Assembly: GCA_015680685.1 (NCBI GenBank)
Contig: MNCI01003602.1
Span: 106,773 to 127,468, forward strand
Origin: Gnetum montanum
Taxonomy: Eukaryota; Streptophyta; Gnetopsida; Gnetales; Gnetaceae
Reading direction: 5' to 3'
DNA: 20,696 nucleotides
The position numbers and the translations under genes were made by a program. Every line of letters starts with the position of its first letter. The stretch's first letter is position 1. Below are positions 1-10,075 of the stretch, in pieces. Under the pieces are notes generated by a model that had not been told where the DNA came from, did no database searches, and was given only the letters and a program-made list of their open reading frames with translations.

Positions 1-419
1 TACGTGGTAGTTTACGCAGCAATTTTTGGTAGCATAATAGGATTGTCTTGAAGATATTGCTTGTTTGAGCCTTGGAAGTTTGAACAATTCATAGATATTG
101 AATTTGGGATAGCTTTATTGCGAAGTGTTTACTCATGTCATTTTACCTTGTTTAAATATTTGAGGTCTACACAAATCTGCTTTCTTTTCTTTTCTGTCTA
201 TTTCCATTGAATCTTGCTCTATTTCTAGTTTTCTTGTGGAACTATCTCTTTCTCTGGGGAAAATTAGGAGTAGATTGCGAAGTTGTGCTCAAATGTTTTA
301 ACAAAATTTTATTTTTTACAAGCAGGTATTATAGGGGCCATGTAGACTAGGCAGTTGAACAAAATAGGAAATTTTCAAGAACTCACAGTACTTGGCAAAG
401 TTGGCTGAATTTCTTTAAA
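1..419. other. AT-rich sequence with no recognised feature
   Basis: I see no long reading frame, repeat structure or RNA-like element here. The sequence is AT-rich and has pyrimidine-rich runs near 180-240. It precedes the gene-like region that opens at about 420. Confidence 0.5.
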
Positions 420-2330
420 GTAAGTCATTTGTAGTTCACACACAACGCAATTATTACATTTTACACAACCGCACGCCGCAACAGCACACACACATACTCA
501 CATTAGCTACTGAGTCTATTTGGAGGTATCTGGGCCTTGGTGTTGCCCCTGACCAGCAGGCACCTAAATCTTGTTCGAGGACACTCGTTGGCGGTCGCGT
601 CCCAAACGGTCACCAACAGATAGAGGATGTCAAATTTGATTGGGCTACTACTTTGGCTACTAGGCTTCAAGAGGAGATCCTTAGACTCTACCTCAACACC
701 TCTATGATAATCCATATGCTCTTTACATCTTCCCTAGTTATCGAAAGAGGTTTGCAAGTCTTTGGTGGTGTATAGGAATGGACGATGGATTTCCCAATAC
801 ACAAGCCAACTTTCTAGGCCTTGGATAAAACACATTTATCCAATTGTGTAGGTCCAAAACCCACTAGAGGGAGTTGATGAAGCATTATCCATCACCACTA
901 AGAATCTTGATGTTAAGCAGCATGAGTCTCTTTATAGTACTAATGATGATGAGCCCCTCTCATTTCATGCTAGTGTTTAGGATTCCAAATGATGGTGCAT
1001 GGAGGCCAAAGGGGTAGCTAGAGAGAAACTCAAGAGGCCTATGGAGGCATCCCTAACATTAGATTAGCCTACCCCAAATAAGCTTAAGTTTAAGCTTAAG
1101 CCATCTTAGTAGGCAATTGTAGGTATGCTTTGTTTAAATTTGGCTATTTTCATGTTTTAATATTTTATGGCTACTTTATGGTTTTATGTGTTGATTGGTT
1201 TTCCATGTGTTATGGTTGTAGACAAGCATCAAGTTATAGTAGCCCAAGTTGCTACAGAGGTAGAAAAAATGCATGCAAAAGAAGCACTGCTAAAGAAACC
1301 TATGATTAAAGGACTTGCCAATGTAGGTATAGACAATTTAGATGCCTTGTTTGGTTAGTTGGTATGCTTACGCCTCACTATTTTTGTCATATCTTATTGG
1401 TTATATTTGGGTATCATCATAATATTTTGATGATTTTTATGCTTACAATAGTTCTTAAGCCACCAATGCAAGCTCCCATCCCTAAGTTTCATGTGAAAGC
1501 ATAGGTAGAGATTCTAGAAAAAGTGGAGTTCCTATGTGGGATTGCTAAGGACATCATCGATTTATTACATTAGGTTTCACTTGAGATAGGTAAGGATTTT
1601 TTTTATGTGCTTTGGTTGTAGGCTTTGTTTGCATGTCATTCAAGATAAAGTAGTGGTCCTACAGGAGATTGTGGAGCAACATATGTATATGGACCTCATC
1701 TTCCAAAAGGTTGAGACTGGAAGGATCACTGCGCTTGGGTCTTGGAGTGGGGCAAGACAAAAAATGCCCACAAACATCAATATAGGATTGATCGTGAGGC
1801 CTACCTAAAGGGGCTTAAGGAGGAGTTGATTGAACAACATAAGAGAAAGTTATTCACTTAGGAGATCCAAGCAGAGAGTCCTTATCAACACTTTGAAAGC
1901 ACTTTCAAGGTGGAGAAATCCCCTACTCTTTAGATCACTAACATTGCAAGTGAGACTACTACAATTGCTATTAATAATAAGCCTCCTATAGATAGATCTA
2001 GAATCCTTTTTGGCATGGATCTTCTAGATGTTGATTGGATCAACATGATGGAGGAATAGATCCTCTATCATTTGGAGGAAGGCCTTCCCCATCTACCCTT
2101 GGAAGTGATGGAGCCAAACTCTCCATAGGTTTGATATATTTCATGTTTTGGTTTTTTTTTAAGTCATGATCTTGGATATGGGTTACTAATTGGCTCTATA
2201 TTGTTGCATTTTAAGCCTTAAAAGACATTGGTGGCCCTAGTAGTAAGGGTGGGAATGACCCACCACTTCCTCCTCTAGATGTCACTCAGCAACCTCCTTT
2301 AGTTTGGCTTGTTTTTTTTTTATGTTTATG
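420..2330 (+). pseudogene. Decayed multi-exon gene-like region, family not recognised
   Basis: A plus-strand frame is open from about 420 to 774. After a frame change near 770 it can be followed to 1122, then through pieces at 1222-1361, 1451-1589 and 1622-2130, with a proline-rich piece near 2222-2310. The pieces are separated by short AT-rich gaps with splice-like borders. The first is 1123-1221, starting GTATGC and ending TTGTAG, and its codon phase matches on both sides. A second, 1362-1451, has the same GTATGC start but is off by one in phase. A third gap, 1590-1621, is only 32 bp and is doubtful as an intron. The predicted pieces are rich in Glu, Lys and Leu, with no motif I can name. 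Twelve in-frame TAG codons and one TGA break it, so it cannot make a full protein. It could be an old host gene or a gene-like part of a transposon. The minus-strand frame at 503-715 is its shadow. Confidence 0.45.
1123..1221 (+). other. Putative GT-AG intron in the decayed gene
   Basis: This 99-bp AT-rich gap begins GTATGC and ends TTGTAG. The upstream codon is cut after its first base (g at 1122), and the downstream piece supplies ac, giving a continuous frame into the open stretch that ends at 1358. The matching phase is the best sign that this is a true intron rather than chance. Confidence 0.4.
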
Positions 2331-2574
2331 GCTATGGTTAGCCAAAACTATGTTATGGATGTTTATTCTTTGGCATCTTTGCTACACATTGTGGTTATGG
2401 CTATATGTTATGGAGATTTAAATTTAAATATAAATATTTATTTTATTGCTATATGCATCTACAACAGTAAACGTTGTAAACATGGCTATATTGACATTTT
2501 GGTTGTAAAATAAAATGGCTAATCAATGTGATCATAGGCCAAGCAATGAGAGATATGGTAATAAAAGGAATTTT
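2331..2574. other. AT-rich spacer, nothing recognised
   Basis: The stretch is T-rich with short repeats of GGCTAT and TTATG. I see no supported gene. It separates the decayed gene-like region from the 29-bp minisatellite. Confidence 0.4.
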
Positions 2575-2800
2575 TTCTAGTTTTAGGCCATCGTAGGCAT
2601 AGGTTATATTGCATGATTGTGGCTACATTGCTAGTTTAATATCTTAGCAAACAAGAATGCTAGTTTAAGGTCATAGCATACCATAGTACCAGTTTTGGGC
2701 CTTAGCAGGCCATAGTCCCATTTTTAGGCCTTAGCAGGCCATGATACCAATTTAAGGCCCTAGTAGGCCATGGTGCCAATTTTATGTCTTAGCAGATAGA
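2575..2800. repeat. 29-bp tandem repeat (minisatellite)
   Basis: Units start at 2633, 2662, 2691, 2720, 2749 and 2778, exactly 29 bp apart, with weaker units back to about 2575. The core reads approximately AGTTTTAGGCCTTAGCAGG followed by CCATAGTACC. The units between 2691 and 2778 are the best preserved. The same core recurs with a 32-bp period at 17034-17222 in the same orientation. Confidence 0.85.
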
Positions 2801-3010
2801 GTCTAAAAGAGATGATTTTTTAATGTTTAAAACATAAATAAAAATAAAGAACTGTTGTAACAAATAGGTAACAATGAAAATAAATTTATTTCTACATGCA
2901 TAGGCTATGTGCATAAAATAACAAAGATATAATAGATTGCAAAAGAAAAATAAGGTCATTTGGCTATTGTTGCATTTGGTCATATAGGTATAGGAAGGTT
3001 AAGGTAAATT
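2801..3010. other. A/T-rich spacer between minisatellite and element 2 coding remains
   Basis: The plus strand is A-rich, with runs such as AAATAAAAATAAAG. In the minus-strand sense this lies just downstream of the element 2 protease region, where reverse transcriptase would be expected. I see no pol-like coding sequence. It might be the 3' end or LTR of element 2, but no LTR boundary or polypurine tract could be fixed. Confidence 0.35.
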
Positions 3011-3640
3011 TCACTTATGTATATTTTTCCTACTCTTTGAAAGATTAGAAAGTGAGTAAAAGCTACTCTGCACAAGCTTGTATTTACCACTCCCTTCACT
3101 TAAAATGTTAAAAATGAGTTCATCCCATAACATATCACATTGCTTCTCATTGTCATCATTGGTTGTCTTGGGTTTTTTCTCTTCATGGCTAGGAGCTTCT
3201 TCTTGAAGCCCCACTTTGGATCCCTATTCAATGCCCACATTGTTGATAGCTAGGGGAGATACATTATTACCATGAATGATGATTTCACCTCCCTCATAAG
3301 GAAGGTGAATTTCTTGATGGATGGGTGAGGAGGTAGCTCATAACTGGGCCAACCAAGGCCTTGCAAGGATTAGGTTGAATCATAGAGTCTCTTCCACCAC
3401 CAAGAAGTTTGTGTTTGTAGGGAATTGTTCTCCAACTACAAACTCTAAGGAGATTGATCCCTTGATAGAAACTCTTGATCCATTAAAAAACTTAAGAGCT
3501 ACAATGGTCATAGCTTGTACTTTCTTAGTTAAGCCCAAGCATTTAACCACGGTGCATGGGATGACATTGGTTGCTACTCCATCATCAACATGCACATGAT
3601 GTACTTTAAATTTTCCTATGCATATGATTATGAATAGAAA
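3011..3640 (-). pseudogene. Element 2: decayed retropepsin-like protease domain and downstream linker
   Basis: Read on the minus strand, this holds a retroviral-type aspartic protease like those of plant Ty3/Gypsy elements. The active-site turn is VDDGVATNVI (about 3555-3590), matching the family pattern of D-[ST/G]-G followed by a hydrophobic strand. Then come a LGL segment, FNGSR, and a NLILARPWL segment near 3335-3375 that matches the conserved ILGRPWL strand. A Lys/Glu-rich linker follows down to 3011. The frame is the same as that of the pieces at 4343-4528 and 4016-4249, so they were one polyprotein. At least two TGA and one TAG codons interrupt it. The usual acidic catalytic Asp is followed by Asp-Gly rather than Ser/Thr-Gly. 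No reverse transcriptase follows. Confidence 0.7.
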
Positions 3641-5052
3641 GGTTTTAGTTACCTCACCATTCTAGGGATTAACCTCAATTTTTCTATCACAGAATGTCAA
3701 GGGTGTTAACTTCCCCTTCCCTATTAAGGGAGGAATCATCACTGCATGGATGAATTTCTTATTAGTAGGAATATCCTCACTAATAGGTATGAAGGTTAAC
3801 ATTTTAACTAGCATCTCACAATGTATGAAAGAATTCATGATTAGGTCATATAAGCTTAAGGTTGTATTTTTCTACTTGAGTGATTACCTAACTTGGTTCA
3901 TTGCAATGAGGAAGATTTTGTCATTGGTCATGGACTTGTCACCCTGGTTGTGCTTTACTTCCTTCATGTGTCCCAAAATGCGAACTTCAGTTTTAGGCTA
4001 TGGCTATTTTTGGTTTTAGTCATGGGATTTAATGTCCTCCAATGGCTTGCTAGTTGAAGGAGATAGGGTATAGGAGTTCATGGGTATTGTCGAAATGGGA
4101 GTGGGCTTTGGTGGACCCATTTCCTTTTGTGCCTCTATTTGCTTTTCTCCTTTGTTATCAGGCTTTTGCTTATGCGTCTTCCTTTGGTTGCCTAAAATTT
4201 TTTCATTATCAATTTTTGGTTGTAAGGAAGAGGCAATAGCATTGGCCATGACAAAGGATCATTTTGTAGTTGTTTGGGCTATAGCTATTTGAATTGTATT
4301 GGGTTGGGAGACTTTGATAACAAAAGGTTCCCTTGGAAGCATTCATGATGGTACTCTCACAATGAAGGGAGGTCTTGAGATATGGGAAGCCAAAGAAGCT
4401 CTTTCATTATAGAGGGGTACCTGGATCATGAAAGGTTCACTGATAAGTCTCCAATTGTCATCAATGTTGAATGTTGAGATAACATAGGGGTTATTATTAG
4501 CATTCAAAGGATCTTTATAGAGTTGCATTAATTGGTTTTGTAGTCAAATTGGGTTAGAAGCATCTAAGACCAGTTTCTCCTATCTATCATCCTTTACACA
4601 TCATCCTTTAGCTTAAAGTAGAAGCTTGTATCATGATCAAGAAATTGATGATAGTGGAAAAATAAATATAGCTTAAAGTATTCAAGAAATTGGGGATCAT
4701 CCTTGGTTGCCCATGTGGGATCTTTGGCTATTTTGCATAGTTGCTCATGTTTCTTTTAAGTGGCTTCAATCATTTGTTTATGTTGCATACACCCACTTCT
4801 AAATAGTTTCTCTAGCAACTTGAATGGTCATAATGGAAATGTAGTATATTTAGACCTATCCTTTATTTTGAAGTTAGATCTATTTTTTGTCAATGAATTG
4901 GTTCCAGAAGTTGATGGTTGGTTACTGTGGTCATTAGTGGTGACCTTGGGTGGGTTGACCTTCATCCTTTGGTTCATGGACTTGTTTTCCTTAGTAATAG
5001 TTGCTACGATAGTGTTATTTTGTTTGCTCTTTTCATTGTCTCTTCAAGCATG
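3641..5052 (-). pseudogene. Element 2: decayed gag-protease linker region
   Basis: This connects the gag core to the protease on the minus strand. Open pieces at 4343-4528 and 4016-4249 share the frame of the protease. The latter is rich in Lys, Gln and Pro with a low-complexity tail, typical of linkers between Gag and protease. No convincing CCHC zinc knuckle is visible. A frameshift must lie between about 4550 and 5050, because the gag core upstream is in another frame. The plus-strand open frames at 3750-4019, 4054-4292 and 4760-5056 are shadows. Confidence 0.5.
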
Positions 5053-5605
5053 TTAGCTTTTATATGATATATAGGCTAGATCATGGCTAGCCTCTGTGGC
5101 ATCCTCTATGTTTTTGGTTTGTGAGAATGCTTGCCTAAGAGACCATGGATCAAGGTAGTAGAATTTATACTTGATGAATTCATTAACTACTCCCTTAAAT
5201 ATGGCTAACAAGTGGACTTTGGCTATTAGCTTTGGTATTTCATTCAACAATCCATTCCACCATTGAATGAATTTTTGCATGGGTTGTAAGGGCCCTTGCT
5301 TGACCTTCATGAGTTGGTCAAGTGTTTTGTCAAGCTTCAAGTTATATTTGAAGTGTTTGAAAAACTAGGCTACTAAGTTTTCTAGAGAGGATATAGACCC
5401 CTTGGGAAATGTATGATACCAATCAAGTGCTTTCCCAGTCAAAGACATAGGAAAAATCCTCATCAAGGTATGAGGCCATGGCTATAAGAGCAAAAATTTA
5501 GATCAAAAGGTGATAAGGTGAGCATTATGGGCACCTTCTCCATTATATTTGCTAAATTATGTAATGAGGAAACTAGGAGGAAATGTCAAGGGTGGGACTA
5601 CAGAA
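5053..5605 (-). pseudogene. Element 2: Gag core (Retrotrans_gag-like) domain, decayed
   Basis: The minus-strand translation matches the order of the retrotransposon Gag domain (Pfam Retrotrans_gag). It has an N-terminal F-x-K-Y-N-G-x-G segment near 5555, SLTGKALDWYHTFP near 5430-5475, a FFKHF segment, the LxxxKQG motif near 5285-5300, then WWNGLLNEIP and a C-terminal helix ending near 5053. Gag would form the cytoplasmic virus-like particle that packages element RNA. Three or four in-frame stops (TAA, TGA, TAG) break the N-terminal half. The clean 95-codon stretch at 5053-5340 is the C-terminal half. The domain is in the same frame as the piece at 5692-5982. Confidence 0.8.
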
Positions 5606-6437
5606 CTTATGGTATCATCTTAGTAGAAGTTCATAATCTTGATGATTTATGTGGTAGAGCCTTTAAGCCTCTTCAATTCCTCTGCTAGGTCTTAGATCAT
5701 TTGGAAGGCTTGATCCAAGCCTTGCAGTGGCCCCATAGTTTGCAAGGTTTGTACATGAGGTTGTGGCATTTTTTGTGAGGCTTGTGGCCTTATTATGGGT
5801 TTCATGATAGAAGGAAAAGGTTGTGCTATATTTGTGGCTTGTGGACCAAATAGAGAAAACGATGTTTGTGTTAGTGCTTGAGGCACAAACAAGACAAATG
5901 TGGTGTTTGACCTTTGTGTTGCTGGGGGTCTCATGGTGGACCCCATGTGAGAAATTAAAGGATTTGTAGTGGTACAAGACATTGTTGATGATTTTTATAT
6001 CACGACTATGTTGTAAATGGCATTGATATGTTATAGTTTTTTGTTTCTAGCATTGACTAGGTGTGATGTGTAGTTACAACCAACATGGGATTTACCGTAA
6101 CAGGGTGTAGCGGATTGGAAGATGGTGGCACCATGCCCATTGAGAAAACAAAGGCATTAGGGGAAAGTTCTGTGACATTGGAGGATGTTTGTTGGAACAG
6201 TACCTCAAGGATGTTTTTAGGATGAGATTTTTCACTAAATTCATCCTTTTCTTCTTGTTGTTCTCTAAAGGTGGGCTAGTCATCTTCCTCCTCTATGATA
6301 ATTAATTAGGCTAGAATGCTAGAATAGACATTGTTAAGAGGAATTTTCTCACATAGGAAAGGGATGTACTCTTTTCCACCTTTGTGTATAAGCTCAAATT
6401 CCCTTTTGGCTTCAGCTTCAATTTGAGGAATTAGCAT
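5606..6437 (-). pseudogene. Element 2: N-terminal gag region, left part of the interrupted gene
   Basis: The minus-strand frame runs from the insertion point at 6437 down to a stop at 6306, with an acidic/basic mix containing EAEAKREFELIHKGGKEYIP. It then continues in shifted frames through a region rich in Ser, Pro, Gln and Thr (5692-5982). This is the continuation of the frame that begins at 13825, now separated from it by element 1. Several frameshifts and stops are present. Assignment to gag rests on position upstream of the Gag core and on frame continuity, not on a named domain. Confidence 0.55.
6433..6437. repeat. Target-site duplication AGCAT, left copy
   Basis: AGCAT directly abuts the left LTR start (TGATGAG at 6438). 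An identical AGCAT abuts the end of the right LTR at 13686-13690. Five bases is the usual duplication length for Gypsy integrase. Confidence 0.92.
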
Positions 6438-6869
6438 TGATGAGTGGCGACGTACCCCTACACTCAACCATACGAAACAAGCATAGCATGCACTATCTGG
6501 TCGAACTCCATAGACTAAATTCCTACACGCCCCATGGAACACTTGGGGTTAATCATTCATTGTCTTCCTAGACTTACTTATGGTTGTCACGGTGTATGGT
6601 TAAGTAAGTCCAAGGTATATGATTTTTATGGTCTTTTATGTTTTATGTCTTCTATGCTAAAGAGTGAAGGGTTGAAACACTAACTAACTCTAACTAATGG
6701 CTAAGACTAAATTAACTAGCATCAGCATCCATTCCCACTTACCATACACACCCTGAACTATGCAACCGCGGCTACCAAATGCTAATCATTACTGGGATCA
6801 CCATGCGTAATGCACATGCTCAAAATGGTCATACTGAGGCACTTAACTAGCCTAAACGTAATGAGCATC

Positions 6870-7035
6870 CATTCCTTGACTAGCCGTACACATCCTTAGA
6901 TGCTCATAATCAAGTCGTACTCATTCCACATTCTAGGAGTTGAGGGTGAGAGAATCTAATCGCGATGAGAAGCCGATTCCTTGATTAGCCGTACACATTC
7001 GTCAATGCTCATAATCAAGTTGTACTCATGTCGCA
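6870..7035. repeat. 105-bp tandem duplication inside the left LTR only
   Basis: TAGCCGTACACAT occurs at 6881 and again at 6986, each followed by TGCTCATAATCAAGT, giving a period of 105 bp. The right LTR has a single copy near 13270-13320. The two copies have diverged, so the duplication is not recent. Confidence 0.85.
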
Positions 7036-7305
7036 CTAATGCAGGTAATAAATAACAGGTAGGAAATAACATGTAATAAATAACAAGTAATAAATCCTAT
7101 TCCATGCACTGCAAGGTTTATCCACAAAGCTTGTCTTTATTGCCATACACCACTTGCGTTCAGGTACAAAGCTGCTCGAATAAAGATCCGTTCACTTGGG
7201 GACTTCTATTGCGGGCACATGGAAAATATTCTATCTCTAGAGTGATCAATCTACTAGAGTTTCCCTACTTCTAGCCTAGGATGGAAAATAAGGGAAGTGC
7301 CACCT

Positions 7306-7317
7306 CTTATTTATAGA
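7306..7317 (-). promoter_or_regulatory. TATA box in the left LTR
   Basis: On the minus strand this reads TCTATAAATAAG, a strong plant TATA box. It is conserved at 13591-13602 in the other LTR. It lies about 97 bp inside the U3 end of this LTR, so U3 is short and R-U5 long. Confidence 0.6.
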
Positions 7318-7327
7318 TTTGGTAGCA

Positions 7328-7400
7328 GACCGCAATATCGCGTACGCAACATCACAAGGGACGACGCGATATCACATACGCAATATCGTGGCTCATGCGA
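7328..7400 (-). promoter_or_regulatory. CpG-rich repeated U3 motif
   Basis: Variants of ACGCAATATCGCG and GCGATATC recur three or four times in about 70 bp, just upstream of the TATA box in element sense. The right LTR holds a shorter, CpG-depleted version at about 13610-13675. Such short repeats in U3 often act as enhancers, but no binding factor can be named. Confidence 0.4.
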
Positions 7401-7414
7401 ATTGCGTCTCATCA

Positions 7415-7427
7415 TACCCCCATGACT
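7415..7427 (-). other. Polypurine tract (3' LTR priming site) of element 1
   Basis: Directly inside the 3' LTR the minus strand reads AGTCATGGGGGTA and then the LTR start TGATGAG. The position and the G run fit a short polypurine tract that primes plus-strand DNA synthesis. It is shorter than most. Confidence 0.6.
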
Positions 7428-9153
7428 GAATGAAAACTCGTCCTCAAGTTCCTTACAATAATATTAGGAAGGTATGGAATTATTGAGGGGAATGGAACTA
7501 ATGGGATGACATGTGAACGGATCATCATTACAAGACTTGACAAAATTGGTGTTCATGACAACAAGGGTGAACACCTTATTACAATGACATCAGGCCTTAG
7601 TTGGCAACTGAGAAAGAGAGAGAGAAAGAAGTGTTGCTGCTGCCAACATCAAGATTGTGCCTTTGTTGTTCATCCATAACCGCACCATCGATCTTGCTCC
7701 TTGCATAGCTGCTTCAGCGCTACTCCATTCCAAGTGTTTGCTTCAGATCCAATCTGTTGTTTGTATGATCTCCATCTGCACACACAACATGATCTTATAT
7801 TAGCAAGGGTAAATGAATCATCATGTAATTGATATCTTACTTCGGTGTAAGTCCATTGGCTGAGTTGTGGTATGGCTGATATGGGTCTAGAGATATTTAA
7901 TAATGAATACTGAAGGTGTAGGGGTTAGGAAAGAATTGAAAAATTTTGGTCTAAGAGAAAATAGAAAAAATCAAGCCCCATACCCCCATGACTAATCGTG
8001 AATCTCTGGTAGCATTAGAATGGAGAAGGAAAAGGAGTAAGAAAGATAGATAAAAAGGGACAACTATGGCATCGATGAAATGGATGTCAAGATGAAAATG
8101 AACAAAATAAAATTAATTGCAAAATGTTAAGGGAAAGAATTTAACTAATGCTCCAAATAGGAATGTCAGTGGGTCCTCCCCAAAGCAGGCTCATGCCCTT
8201 AATGCCCTGACAAACCCACATTCAAAGAGTCCATACGCTCCAGGAATGTTATTTGGAACAAGAGTGAAAGTCTTAACCGTAAGAATTTACCAAAAAGAAA
8301 AAAATACATCAACCAAAATATATACACTAATGATACAATTGTCAATGAGGTGAACAATGGAGAGAAGGATGGGGAGCAGAGAATGGAATGAAATCCCAAG
8401 AACAAGGTGGTGTACAGCCCTTTGTGTGTTGCATGATTAATGTGACTTGGCAAGTCTCATTCCAACTACAACCTCAAACCAACCACATCCAGTGACTTCG
8501 CATCAATGCATTCGGCCGAACCATCCTCTTGAAGTAACAAGAATGCATGCTTCAAGAGCCACCACCATTTCGATGAAACAAAAGAGAGAATGGGAAGAAA
8601 GAAGGGCCTTAATTAGAGGAAACACTTTTAGTTCCATAACCAGTGCTTGTAGCCCAAGTTTATTTTTTCTAAGGGGTGTGCTTTGAATTCTCACCTTTTT
8701 GTGTTTTTTGTTTTTATTCATGAGAACCACACCATGCAAAGACTTTTTATTTTTATTTTCTCAACTTCCGATAGTTGGGTAACATCGAAACAACAAGAAA
8801 ACTCAAGAAGAAAAACATCCAAGAACCCAAGAGAATGACCAATACAAAAGCATCAAGTTCCCTTGAAGTCACACCCTTTTCAATCCTTGAGTCCTTCCTT
8901 AGTTTGAGAAATACCCAATCACCGATTCATTTAAGTTCTTATTAGTAGGGGACTGTACATTTCCAAGCCAAGAGAGACTATAGAAACTGGTGGATGGATG
9001 GATGAAGTGGTCTCATTGCCTACCAGATCAAAAGAAACATACCTTAGTATCAACATTGTGACTTAAAGGTAAAAACCAACATTAGCAATCAATATGAAAA
9101 TAGTTCATACCATCATTCCAAACACTTATTGGGTGACAACTTATAGGGTGAAT

Positions 9154-9180
9154 CACACACACACAGACACACACATACAC
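9154..9180. repeat. (CA)n microsatellite
   Basis: An imperfect CA repeat with one GA and one TA interruption, at the left edge of the A-rich minisatellite. Confidence 0.85.
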
Positions 9181-9194
9181 AAAATGGAAAAAGT

Positions 9195-9345
9195 ATAACG
9201 ATGTTGTAAAACAAAAACAAGAAAAGCTAAAGAAATTTGTAAAACAAAAATTAGAAAAGTTAAAGAAATTTTTTTAAAAAAAATGTGTAAGACAAAAACA
9301 TTGTAAAAAAATGTGTAAAACAAAAATCGAAAAAGAATTGAGGGC
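9195..9345. repeat. A-rich degenerate tandem repeat
   Basis: Units near 30 bp combine TTGTAAAACAAAAA with GAAAAG-TAAAGAAATTT. At least four degenerate copies can be seen. Read on the minus strand they give a Phe/Leu/Val-rich frame (9153-9380) that looks membrane-like, but this is a product of the T-rich repeat. Confidence 0.6.
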
Positions 9346-9354
9346 CCCATATAA

Positions 9355-9630
9355 TTAGCATAGGTGGTCATCTCCCCCATGACTGAGTTGTAAGGGAGAG
9401 ATTCGAAATAATGAGCGCCTATTTAAATTTCTAAGAAGTGTCCAAATTCTCCCAATTGATGATCTTACCTTAAGGGATGGAAGTTGGCGACACTCATATT
9501 CCAATGTGTCTATGCTTTTGTTATGGGCGTGGGTTTCCTCAGTTCGTTCCATGCATATCTAGTTGCTCCTTCGAGTAGCTGTCAACCACGAGGTGTCTAC
9601 TACTTGTGTGGTTGCTACATATAGGCATCT
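9355..9630 (-). pseudogene. Element 1: coding tail downstream of protease
   Basis: The minus-strand frame is the same as that of the protease, separated from it by a stop at 9628-9630. One more stop lies upstream of the open stretch at 9355-9552. The translation is rich in Arg, Leu and Ser and shows no reverse transcriptase motif. The frame ends just past an AGTCATGGGGG motif at 9374-9384. It may be the stub left where pol was lost. Confidence 0.4.
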
Positions 9631-10075
9631 TTATTTCAAAATTTCAAGAGCACACCTATTACATGGAGGCATTTCCTCCATGTCATCACTCGATGAATCA
9701 CTGTATGTGATGCATGGAACTTTCCTCTTCTCGATCTTTCCACAAATGTTTATCTTAGAGATTTCCAAGGAAAGATTGTAGATCCTAAAGCATGCATCTA
9801 CTGTACTTAGCCATGCCATTCCCATTATAATTGGGAAGTCCCCTTCATTGTTGTTGACTTCAATCACCATAAAATTAGCTGGGTAGGACCAACCACACAC
9901 AGTGGTAATGATGTCCTCCACCAATCCCATGGGAATGGTGATGGATTGGTCTACCAGCTCTAGTTGAATGTTGCTCTTCTTAAGTTGGGGTAGGTTATAG
10001 GCGTGATACATCTCTCATGAAATTAAGTTAACTCCGAAACTTGAGTCAAGAAAAGACCTATGTGGTTTATTTTTG
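9631..10075 (-). pseudogene. Element 1: retropepsin-like aspartic protease
   Basis: The minus-strand frame carries both hallmarks of a retrotransposon protease. LDSSFGVNLIS at about 10020-10050 corresponds to the D-S/T-G active-site turn, here with Ser in the glycine position. FPIIMGMAWLS at about 9815-9850 corresponds to the conserved ILGMDWL strand. The roughly 90-residue spacing between them is normal. The enzyme would act as a dimer and cut the Gag polyprotein in the particle. A TGA lies between the active-site turn and the clean 126-codon stretch at 9631-10011, so it is broken. The domain is in a different frame from gag, so a frameshift lies between about 10070 and 10247. After the domain comes an acidic SSSDD stretch with no polymerase. 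Confidence 0.8.

Larger units (their letters stand above)
6438..7414 (-). repeat. Element 1 3' LTR (left), 977 bp
   Basis: It begins TGATGAG and ends CTCATCA, forming 7-bp inverted termini. It aligns with 12828-13685 along its length at a constant offset of 6,390 up to about 6910. It then carries a 105-bp internal tandem duplication and about 14 more bases near 7365-7385 that the other LTR lacks. These two differences account for the 119-bp length difference. Confidence 0.95.
7428..9354 (-). other. Element 1 non-coding 3' region in place of pol
   Basis: In autonomous relatives this interval, or the one before it, would encode reverse transcriptase, RNase H and integrase. Here no frame longer than about 85 codons occurs on either strand and none shows a pol motif. 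It is rich in A and short purine runs (GA-rich at 7613-7630) and holds a second AGTCATGGGGGTA (7981-7993). The small frames at 8117-8353, 8199-8453, 8447-8686 and 8503-8739 overlap one another and look like chance. Confidence 0.6.

Noticed and set aside
503-715. 70-codon minus-strand frame
   Set aside because: It is antisense to a longer plus-strand frame that connects with the decayed gene-like region.
1590-1621. 32-bp intron in the decayed gene
   Set aside because: It has GTAAGG and TTGTAG borders but is too short for a plant intron and the codon phase does not match across it.
2575-2800. CRISPR-like array (29-bp repeats)
   Set aside because: Units are directly abutting with no spacers and lie in plant DNA with retrotransposons; this is a minisatellite.
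2575-3010. A defined left LTR of element 2
   Set aside because: No TG/CA edges, polypurine tract or target duplication could be found, so it is kept only as a hypothesis.
3321-3599. 92-codon plus-strand frame
   Set aside because: It overlaps the minus-strand protease domain of element 2, which has family motifs.
9153-9380. Phe/Leu/Val-rich minus-strand frame that looks like a membrane or envelope-like protein
   Set aside because: It is the translation of a T-rich degenerate tandem repeat plus a CA microsatellite, with no other support.
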